Of a stretch of DNA of 29,769 nt, positions 17,501 through 24,200 are shown piece by piece. This DNA comes from a virus, in IMG/VR virus record IMGVR_UViG_3300030333_001619, positions 1-29,769 of that record; one strand, written 5' to 3'. The notes under the pieces are model-generated. The model was not told the origin of the DNA. It did no database searches and worked only from the letters and a program-made list of their open reading frames with translations. The position numbers were made by a program, and so were the translations under genes. The number at the start of each line of letters is the position of its first letter. Position 1 is the first letter of the stretch.

Positions 17501-17946
17501 TCGGTTGCCTTTGCCGAACTGTTTGCTGCAACTTCTATTATTGCTATTGGTATATCATCGGCTAATAGAGGGGCTACTTTGTTAGCAACTGTGTGTTCTC
17601 TCAAAGCAAGTGTATCGGGACTCCCTGATGCAATTACCAACATTAGATATGTCGGACTACTTGATGAAGCCATTGTAATTGATTGAGTTACTGCGGTATT
17701 TTGTGCAATGGTAGATAAAATACCATCTCTAAGATATGTATTGGTAGCCGAAGTAATCGTGTAAACTGTATAGGTTGTTCCCTCAGACAATGTAATATTG
17801 AATCCATTTATGATTCTATTTCCACCAGTTGCAATATTCAATGAATTAATCAGACCACTATGCAAACTGTCTGTTCCATCAGTTATTCTAAGTGAGGGAG
17901 AAGCAGACAATGTGCTGATAAAATTTGGATTAGTTCTTAACGACAT
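8572..17946 (-). CDS. Giant modular tail fibre (3124 residues)
   Basis: One uninterrupted frame of 3124 codons, 31 percent of the window. The N-terminal ~180 residues (RITDGTDSLHSGLINSLNI..., LLADDIPIAIIEVAA) are non-repetitive and probably attach to the tail. The body repeats a small set of modules: DGIAANANNYSL, EQVEDxxAAM, VSGDTVTVNTSTLTVED, ASAKAIKAYVDA, SRGGTGLTS / SSGGTGATS, and DxETTLxxxxPTxDxTxTLP. The C-terminus (~100 residues, from SAGSCGYRAIRG on) is a separate beta domain, probably the tip. No enzyme or self-cleaving S74 motif is seen. ATG 17946 has GGAGGT at -12 and shares one base with the previous stop (TAATG). It should trimerise into a long fibre for host attachment. Confidence 0.85.
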   Translation of the reverse strand: MSLRTNPNFISTLSASPSLRITDGTDSLHSGLINSLNIATGGNRIINGFNITLSEGTTYTVYTITSATNTYLRDGILSTIAQNTAVTQSITMASSSSPTYLMLVIASGSPDTLALREHTVANKVAPLLADDIPIAIIEVAANSSAKATDRRVQFLGYEQTNQGLSIIDNNAETIRINKDGTITKGSGTLTLPSTTGTIALTSDIQYTSAIPNATASQTGLATSTQISKLDGIAANANNYSLPAATANALGGIKVGTNLSIDGNGVLSSTDTNTQLSDEQVQDIVGAMFSGNTETGISATYQDSDGTIDLSVTALNDDVSVSNLESRLPQIDSPVTIGNGVGVTMGGNLTVNGNLVVSGSTTTLDVANLAIEDNTILLNKNQTGNSSTDAGIEVERGNYTNVQIKWNETTNRWTFTNDGNNYFNIPITSELANPYTHPTYSTTNIDTTGAEIVDSITTNSTGHITAMAKRTLTLADLGYTGDTNANEYVHPNHSGDVTSSADGATTISANAVTTAKISDSAVTGAKLASNSITDVKVDSNAAIAQSKISGLVASLAGKEPALTISDGLDRTNATLKLDITGLTNENAIDRTADFIAFHDSSDGLRKVNLANIFSKLTASDIPDLSGSYRAVGTQIVNADVSNTAAISADKIAAGTTNKLFTSTLEAKLAGIATGAEVNVQANWNESSNSSDAFIQNKPTIPSGNQIIDWTASGAGTIHASNYTNTTYSVGDGGLTQKNFTTALHDKLVGIAANANNFSLTNGSVTNAHLAGSIANSKLDDIAQSKVTGLVTALNSKVENLGDLGITASASELNILDGVTNVSATEIGYLDGVTSSIQTQLNAKLSSLAVTGLSDISNFDTSIDSGASNSGLASTLAIKNYVDGKATVDTTYSLTTADGLDTNGDNDPTFKTINLADNTSGSGSVVHLAVGAGLGISRNAANNTLTLTNTGSSLTKATLTPILASYDGTDTLNIGDTDNDTTVNIRGNLNVLGTTTTVNQTQVNVQNAFVFEGATGDDYETTLTITDPTADRTITLPNITGTVITSGDTSTVTNGMIASSAITSAKLASNSVLTSKIASNAISTAKIANGAVTSAKIGTYAVGSSNIGNEVVITRTVADDAITYAKIQNVSADERILGRVSGADGVIEELTKTQVLTMINVEDGADVTDATNVASAGAVMDSDFSSNGFMKRTGAGSYTVDTNTYLTSLAVTGLSDINAFDTDLSSVSASHDSLASAKAIKAYVDATAGGGSFNSFYLLDGTGTSVNVTDGKYVQFTQGTGITATWTDTNSGASGDPFDITLTNTGVTSNVAGTGIGVSSATGAVTITNTDLGSSQNIFKTVAVSGQSNIVADSNSDTLNFVGGTNVTISTDADTDTITINASDTNTQISQEQVEDYVAGLLTAGSNITLNYSDNNASAGTLTIAGTANDDVSVTNLKSALNSDFGGDFTIGNQSDDTLTVSGSLTVGADLIVSGDTVTVNTSTLTVEDPLISLGKNNSADSVDLGFYGRYNDGSNIRYSGLFRDASDNDKWKLFSSTGNSNAEPTSTVNTTSGFSLGTLVASTFEGGLVGNATTATTLATARTIAGVSFDGSADIALPLNNLTGTLAVSRGGTGLTSIASLLNSNVSLAVADLSDIASLDTDISSVSSNDDTLASAKAIKTYVDAQFAGAGSGDMTGVDITAGDGISVTQNNTTSGNYTATISASGITTAQLAGSALQTSSESFNNNDTSLMTSAAIEDKILSYGYGTGSGNGDITSVVAGTGLSGGATSGDATLNLDFSELTDMTGDIAGTTEFILQDGTTESRKAASEIKLSYFNNDANWNNYVHPTGAGNNHIPSGGSAGQFLKYSSSGTATWATPSYTTEEQVEDFIAAMITAGNNIALNYDDTAGTLTITGTDTNTFRTVRLTDGNILGGTEVLSFTAGSNISLSESGGEITIASSTLPLIDSDTMTGASATNVASAESVKAYVDTSISNLINGAPNALDTLNELAVALQSNDSDITGITTALGNRLRVDTNSQGLTATQQGYALDNLGITASLAEINILTGGLSASDIPTLNQNTTGSAGSLSATLAIGSGGTGATTASGARSSLGLGTAAVKAVATDGSSGVADGESGLVTGNAVYDYITAQGFGTGSGDITAVTIQTDSGSSNKASDTGGSADFILQGSTGTDVTNSGTTITVGLDLAELADGGDDVVGSADELIYLDDGTQKRKLISEIKLGQFNNDQNWNNYTHPTHDGDDIDIDTTALTGATVISDLDLNITTDTLGHVTDANASIATRNLTLADLGFTGDADATDDQTAAEITALLNDVASYTLGTNSGTITVGNDLTVTGDLLVSGDTVTINTATVEVEDNILQLNTTQGSPDTATATTSGISIYRGNGVTQASFIFDDADDTWDLTNNLTLGGVLTATNAVLTTPNLGTPSAINLSNATNAPTWNQDTTGNAATVTVTLDESTNANNVITFVRSDGTLAKDGNLRYNPSLDTLTAPTIQTSVNANLKALSLNSEVQSVNSIKDEDNMASNSDSALATQQSIKAYVDNNALMDSEVTNLAQVKAFDSSDYATAAQGTKADSAQQPPSEGAFVNGDKTKLDGIEASADVTDTANVKTALGAAMPNNALTIGDGNTAVSIPGNLTVTGTVTTNNVETVSTSNGVIFEGSTDDEHETTLVGGNPTEDITLTLPTSAGTLALSGASVNYSQLTGTAPTWNQNTTGTAAGLSSTLAISSGGTGATSAPMIGVITAANAGAARSALGLGTLATLSSVAGGQIDANAVDSSELKDGAVQESHLDVTNAAGSGTDNYLLSYNHAGQNFTWVAPVSAGISLDALSVGSEASPSGDGGIAYDDTTGVFTYTPPLNITGNAATITVSANNTTDETVYLLFADGAFGSKGAETDAQLYYNPSNNTLNANVLNSTNVITTTASASTSLTTPLVTNSNAVSITTTANNGNIALSPHGTGQIREKGLKTKTGTYVETRHPDTGTPAASNATYAQTHGITKVQGSQSQFGTISNGSAISVTGVLPSGSISAGSCGYRAIRGTIHIDAGLTSNNIVMTQDFIANARTGNGGFTFTSYGMVFDGQTDPPFLVAWDEVGTNDMPLKIINQMGTSTTNTLRVWWDLTLFPQV
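9895..10062 (-). repeat. Fibre module B, copy 2 (ETTL type)
   Basis: Encodes GNLTVTGTVTTNNVETV, then VIFEGSTDDEHETTL and PTEDITLTLPTSAGTLALSG. It matches the copy at 14823-15000: GNLNVLGTTTTVNQTQV, FVFEGATGDDYETTL, PTADRTITLPNITGTVITSG. Confidence 0.75.
10745..10980 (-). repeat. Fibre module A, copy 3 (VSGDTV-VEDN-W type)
   Basis: Encodes a segment starting NDLTVTGDLLVSGDTVTIN, continuing VEVEDNILQLN, and ending in an ISIYRGNG strand and DDTWDLTNN. The same order of motifs appears at 13340-13575 (VSGDTVTVN, VEDPLISLGKN, DNDKWKLF) and 16680-16915 (VSGSTTTLD, IEDNTILLNKN, TNRWTFTND). DNA copies have drifted, so the repeat is at protein level. Confidence 0.75.
12956..13074 (-). repeat. Fibre module C, copy 3 (LSDI...KAYVDA)
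   Basis: Encodes LAVADLSDIASLDTDISSV followed by LASAKAIKTYVDAQF. Sister copies at 14216-14336 (LAVTGLSDINAFDTDLSSV, LASAKAIKAYVDA) and 15304-15420 (LAVTGLSDISNFDTSIDSG, LASTLAIKNYVDG). Spacing between the two halves is the same in all three. The AIKxYVD helix is a common stop/start element in marine-virus fibres. Confidence 0.8.
13340..13575 (-). repeat. Fibre module A, copy 2
   Basis: Middle copy of the ~75-residue module: GSLTVGADLIVSGDTVTVN, then LTVEDPLISLGKNN, a YNDGSN / SGLFRDAS strand pair, and DKWKLFSSTG. See 10745-10980 and 16680-16915 for the other copies. Confidence 0.75.
14216..14336 (-). repeat. Fibre module C, copy 2
   Basis: Encodes LAVTGLSDINAFDTDLSSV and LASAKAIKAYVDATAGG. 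Copy of the module at 12956-13074 and 15304-15420. Confidence 0.8.
14823..15000 (-). repeat. Fibre module B, copy 1
   Basis: Encodes GNLNVLGTTTTVNQTQVNV, FVFEGATGDDYETTLTI and DRTITLPNITGTV. Paired with the copy at 9895-10062; the conserved core is FEGxTxDxxETTL followed by PTxDxTxTLP. Confidence 0.75.
15304..15420 (-). repeat. Fibre module C, copy 1
   Basis: Encodes LAVTGLSDISNFDTSIDSG and LASTLAIKNYVDGKA. Most N-terminal of three clear copies; a further KAYVDT helix without the LSDI half lies near 12040. Confidence 0.8.
16680..16915 (-). repeat. Fibre module A, copy 1
   Basis: Most N-terminal copy: GNLTVNGNLVVSGSTTTLD, LAIEDNTILLNKNQ, GIEVERGNYTNVQIKW, TNRWTFTNDGNNY. Same motif order and nearly the same length as the copies at 13340-13575 and 10745-10980. 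Confidence 0.75.
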
Positions 17947-18284
17947 TAACCTACCTCCACTCTAATTGTTATAGTCAATGTGTCTGCTGATGCCAACACT
18001 CCTGTATTGCTGAATGTAACCCGACTTAACATTTTATCTCCTGATGACTTGAAAATTCCTAGTTCTGATATACCTTCAAGACCAATTTCTGCACCAGTAA
18101 ACTCAACTGTCCAAGTCATTACAGTTCCTATTAAAGAAGGTGTAACAGTCTTTTCTGCAACAAAGGAATCTAATTCTGTATCTGCCTCTGATGGAGCATC
18201 ACCTCCACTTCCAACTTTTATTTTCGTGTAATTACTTTGAATGTAATTTGCTATTATATCCGATACTCCTTCATCTGCTATCAT
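17946..18284 (-). CDS. Small tail/fibre adaptor protein (112 residues)
   Basis: A 112-residue beta-rich protein. It begins IADEGVSDIIANYIQSNYTKIKVGSG, then has APSEADTELDSF, MTWTVEF, ISELGIFKSSGDKMLSRVTF and TLTITIRVEV. The pattern (helix, KIKVGSGG.APSxxDTxL, ElGIF, mlsR.tF, tIxVEV) is one I associate with small tail-collar or fibre-attachment proteins encoded just before long fibres. It lies 11 bases after the hub gene, with GGGGGA before ATG 18284, and its TAA shares one base with the fibre start. An adaptor linking hub and fibre is inferred from position. Confidence 0.6.
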   Translation of the reverse strand: MIADEGVSDIIANYIQSNYTKIKVGSGGDAPSEADTELDSFVAEKTVTPSLIGTVMTWTVEFTGAEIGLEGISELGIFKSSGDKMLSRVTFSNTGVLASADTLTITIRVEVG

Positions 18285-18295
18285 TTTCTTTCCCC

Positions 18296-21200
18296 CTAAT
18301 CATAGAATCTATCCTTGTATTCCTTCTTTATTCCTATTTCACCTGTTGCAACGATATCAAAACCTACTGTTTCAGTGAAACCTGCTATATCGTCAAAACC
18401 TATATTTGAATCGGTTAATCCACCACGCACTGTGTATTCTAATTCAGTTACTTTGAGATTTAGTGGTTCAAATATTGCTTTGTATCCAGTGCTTCCTTCT
18501 GCATTTGCACTTAGAATGTGACTAATGTTTTGACTGCTTTCTTGTGATATTTCACTCAATCTTTCTGCAATTCCTTTATTGTAAGTTCCAACTGTCATTT
18601 TCATAGTTGGCCCTAAGACGTTTTCAATTTCAAATATTATGTAATCTCCCTTTGGCACGTTATATGTAGGGAAGTCCAAATGTAGTAAATCCCCTGCTTC
18701 TAATAACTCAAACCCTTTTGCATTTATCTCTAATGTTATTTTTCTTGCATCGGAATTGTGTATTTGTAGTAATTTAATCCCTCTTATCTCTGCTTCTTGC
18801 ACTGTTGTTATAGTTGAGTCATTTACTACCATTGTCTTGTTATCCGCATCAGTGAATATTTCAACCTCATGCTCAACACCATCTCCCTTAACAATGACTC
18901 TGTTTACTTTATCTAATAAAGAAACGTTATTGCTTATTGGGCTTGCACCTGTTAAATCTGAAAAGGCTACTTCTTTTCTTAAAAGGCTTGAAGTATCTTC
19001 AAAATTTCTGAAAATAACTTTGTTGTTTTGTATCTTATAGTCCATACCTTTCATACTTGTTAGAGAATTAATCGTGCTATAAACATCAGAACTTTTTAGT
19101 TTTATGTTGCTAACAAAAGTCCTTTCATTTAATTTGATAATGTTTGAGTATTGGGGAGGAGTGTAATACTTTTTCCCACTTGCAAAGGTTATTGTTTTGT
19201 TGTTAATAGAAAGTATCTCTCCTATTAGATGTCCTTCTTGGGTGTATATTACATCACCTGCACTTAATTCAACAACATTCTCTAAACAAGTAATCGTGGT
19301 AGATGAGTTATTTGTGTCTACTATGTTCGTGGTAAATATCGCATTACTCTTAGTAAAATCATATTCTAAACCTGCGTCTGTTACTACATTATTCAATTCT
19401 GTATCTACATTAGAACCAATGTCAAATGAAGTTCCAATATAACATCGGTTTAATCTCTTTAGTCTTGGCTTTCTTCCTAATGTAACGTCTATGACCTCAC
19501 CAAAAGAAACAACTCCATTACCATTTAATCTACCCCCATAAGTAAACACTAAACAAGGCTCAGTAGAAGATGTTGTTTTCTTTTGTCTTGTTAAACTCAC
19601 AGTCAAGTCTACCTTTCTTTTTGTGTTACCGTCAGAAACAAAAGCAGTAATTATCTCTCCTTCTGTAAAACCAACCGTTGCCCTTGTTGTGTTTCTTGCT
19701 TCTATGAATGGATTGCTCTCTGAACTTAATACAGGATTATCAATATCCAATCTCAAATACATTGAATAAACTGTTTCATGGAATCTCTTATCATCTGTTT
19801 TATCATCATTGCTCCCCTTACCAGTTCTAAAGTTAACAGAAGTTAAACCGTAATCTAACCCAGTGTCTTTCATTACATTGAACTCTATCTTTTCAGGAGT
19901 ATCGTCAAAGGTGGTTTCTGATATTCTCATTAATCTGTAATTTACTCCATTGGTGGAAAGGTCAATCGCAGTGTCAAACTCAATCTGTTGAGCCTCAAAG
20001 GTGCTTGCAGAAGTATTACCCGGAACATGGTTAGGAGCAGTAGAAATAGTGTGGTTGACTATCTTAGCAATGAACTTCGGAACACCATGATGCTTTGCGT
20101 TTCTTAGAGTGTCGCCATCTACCAATGACTCAGAAACCAAATAATACCCCTTCAAATTAGGCATGAAACTTAACCAGTTATGAGTGGAAGAATCATCGAG
20201 ATTGAAAGTTATTGTTTTATTTGAGTTTGAATACACTAAACTGGAAGAAGCAGTTAAGTTGAATGTGGGTTTGACAATGAATTGAGAAGCCCACATTTGA
20301 CCCCAATTATCATCAGGGACTCCAACATTGGTAATCTGAGTAGTATGGTCTAAACTACGATGTGAATTATCTCTGTTAGTATTTGTATTTCTACCCAATT
20401 TATCAAACGGATAAGCAATGGTATGTATTCCCAACATAGATGCTTTGTAATTCTTAGATGTTGTTGTAGGGGTAGAAGTAGAGTAATCAACAACATCAGA
20501 ATTAGTCCATTCATACAATCTCGTTGTTTCTGAGTGTTGGTCAGTGGTTGTATGTGAACCATAGACGGTTTGACCTACTAAAACACGATGTGAGTAAGAG
20601 TTGAATGAGGCTGTACTCATTTTATACCCAGTTTTTCCTGTTTGATATAGAGTTTCATTGGTTTTACCTATTGGACTACTTATCAAAGAAACTGAATCAT
20701 CCCATTTACTAAATTTATCCGACTCACCTATTGCCTCAAGATTTCTAAATAAACCAATACAGTTTGCGTATACATCTCCTTGACCTAATCCTAATAATTC
20801 TATATCCCCTTTATCCAAAGTTGGCCCTTGCCCGTATGAATGCTTGACTAGCCCACTTATGACTCTCGACATATGTAGCATATCTATACCATTTGCAGAA
20901 GTTAAACCAGTTGTATCAGTATTGTCCCAATGGTCTTGTCTATGGAAAGGTGAAAACAGTTTGTCGTTCTTATCGCTATTACCCGATTTGTTTTCTGCTA
21001 TTATTGGAAGAATAACATTCATTGGGTCATATTTATCGTTATCACCATTTCTCAACAACTGGTGTATAAATCCATTACCACTGTCATCTGTATAATCAAC
21101 AGGTGGATGTGTAATCCAACTTCTATGGAAGTTTATGTCCTTATGCCCGTTTACTCTATCAATAAAAATTCCTACATCAGTAGCAGTTTCTAAACCATTG

Positions 21201-24200
21201 AGAGAGATTTGGTCATCAGTAAACAATCTGAAACTCTCAACTCCTTTGAAAGTAGTTCCATTAACTGTTATTCCATCAAATCTTAGTATGTTATTAACAG
21301 GGGTTGTTCCTATTATAGTCCCAAAATTATCTGTAAAGTTACTATTAACTGCGGTTGTATTACTAGCACGATATGCAGCAAAACCACTATGAGTATCACC
21401 GGGTATTCTCAAATCTGCTCTAGTTTCGCTACTGTTAGTTCCTATTGCATTTTTCTTGTAGACTACATCACCCGCAGTCATTTGTGCTAATAGAGTTCCA
21501 TCAGCATCACCATCAGAAACTTCCAAAGTATATCCACTGAGTTGAACTGGTTTCCTTATCATAACATAGTCAAAATACTTCAATGAATCAAAACTATCTG
21601 CTAATGAGTCAAAATCCAATGGATTGAAATGCCAGTCAAAGGTTGCCTCAACTAAACGTATTACTCCCCATCTTCTAATTTGGTCAGTGTTCACTGGACT
21701 ACTATCTACTATGGATGCAGACTCAAAATGTATATCCCTCTTCAAAGTCTGAGAAGTAGTTCCTGTATACTTTTGGTGAGAGGTGCTATTTGTTTGGTCT
21801 GATAATGTTTCTAACATAATTCCATAATTATTGAATCCCCTTGCGTGGTTTGTATTGAACAAACTGTTGTGTCTTTGTTTAGATGAGGGAAATATATCTC
21901 CGGTTGCAAGTAACTCATATGACAGAGTTCTTGGGTCAATTTGCTCAAACTCAGAATACATGATGTCAGTTTCCCCACTTACACCATTAGAATGAGAAGG
22001 GTATGTCGTTATCAGTGGATAATTACCATAGAAATTAGTTAAATGATTCCAACCGCTCAAGGTATTACTACCGTTGATTGGTTTATTGTCGGGTGTTTCT
22101 GTAACAGACTTTGTAGTTCCTGTCGCATCAATACCATATCCAACTGCATATCCTTGTATTGCTTGGGGTTTTGAACCTGTACTGTATATACTATCTACTG
22201 TTCTAACTAAGGCATTTGGTCTTATTAATTGCAAATCCCAGTATCGTATTGTATCTTTTGGAGCGAATTGAGCCACTCCACTTCCCGCAGAAGCACTGTT
22301 CTGCAATCTGTGGATAAACCCACCAGTTTCTATGTTGTTATTTACAAGATACAATTTTGCGTTTCCTCTACTATCAGAAGTGTTACTATCTATTCTGCCT
22401 AACACCATAGGAAATGTAGGTGCTATCTCTAAAACAGTAGAAGCATTATCTTGCTCACTTACCTTAACAACATCAAACAATTCGGAATTGACTGTCATTA
22501 TATCCTGTTTATCTACTGTCACTCCATTTTCGTTTCCAATATTAAAAGCAAATACTGCATCATCAGTTGATATTGAAATGGGTGATGAAATGTCATATCC
22601 CAATGTATCAGCAGAAGAATTACTTTGGTTTGAAGTTAAACTCAAAGGAGTGTAAGTGAAAGAAGTATCGTAATCAATATCCAACCCTTTTCTAAAAGAT
22701 AAACCTCTTTCACTAATTGAAGTGAAATCACCTATCCCTCCACTGTGTAGGACATTGCTTTGCAAAGATTTAGTCCCTGCAATTTGATTGTATTGGGTGT
22801 TGGAATAAGGGTCATACAACTTCAATCCACTTGAATTTAATTCACTTACTGTTTTAGTGGATAGATTATGGGTTAAACGAATCCAATACTCTGAACCAGT
22901 ATGAACGGCATAATCAGTTACCTCACCAATTAGGTTACTATCTCCATCAAAAAGCAACATATACTTTCTTGGGGTTGTGCTTGGTGTTCCTGTTACTAAC
23001 AGTTCTATATTATTAGTTGCAGTAACAGTTAGTCCTGTTAGATTTGTAAACGTAGTAATAGTAGGCGGTAATGTTGTTTTTACAATATCACTATGATGTG
23101 TTAAAGATTTGGTTATAGTTTTACCAAGTAATTTACTTGTGTCATCTCTACCTGTTACCTTAACAGTTGTATTTCCTTGTTCCGTGATAAACTCTAAGTC
23201 ATCAACACTACCACTAAACACTTGTTCTGATATACTAAATGCTCCATTGTAATAATACAATCTACTTGCAGAAACATTTGATTTTTGGTAAAATGTCTTA
23301 TCGCTATCTATAATCTTAGCATATTTATTGTTCTTATCTGCATAGTCTACTTCAATTAAATGACTATTGTAAAACAGTGGTGATAAAAACGACTTGTGTA
23401 GTTTGCTATCTGTTTTGTTTACTGCAACTCCATTCATAGTTAGAGTTTGGAAGTTATCATTTGAATCTAACAATACTTCTGTATCACTTTCAAAGTTCAA
23501 ATTCAAAACCCCAGTAAAGGGCATTAAGAACAATTTCTCTCTATCAAATGTAGGGACAACAGAACTTGATTCCCACACCTTAGCCGTTTTCAACTTTCTA
23601 TCTTTGATGACAATGGCTTGTTCAGTATCGCTTGATTTATCTTCTATTGAATTAACAACAAAATGATATCCATTTAATTCAATAATATCATTAACACTTA
23701 GAATATGTTTCAAATCAATCTCACTATTTAGTTCGCTCAATTGTATTTTATTATTAGGAGAGGATATTGATTTAGCAAAACCAATAAATTCTTTTTTAGT
23801 AAAAGTATCACTATGTAGGTTTCTTCTTATTTTTAAGTCTGAATTTTCTTTTATTTTCAAATGTTGCAGACCACTATTATCAACAAGTTGAAACCTAACG
23901 AGTTTTGTAAGTTTATTCTTAGGGCTATTGAGAGAAGCACTGATACTCGGCTCAACCTTGCTATTTTTGTATTCTGCCTTTTCAAATGTGATGTATCTGT
24001 TAGGGCCAGTCAAATTACCATCTAATGAGTTAGCAGTAGCAGTAATCAAATCCTGAGAATGTCTTTTCATTTTAGGAAAAGCAGTTTGCCATCTTGTTGC
24101 ATCAAATGAGTTATCTGCTTCGTCAGAAGTTCTGTTAGAATCAACCAATGTAGCAGAAATTGGGTTTCTACCTAAACTCTGTATTGTATTGGAGTATTTA

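Noticed and set aside
8572-17946. CRISPR-like or tandem DNA repeat array in the fibre gene
   Set aside because: The repeats are diverged protein modules of unequal spacing, not short identical DNA repeats with spacers.
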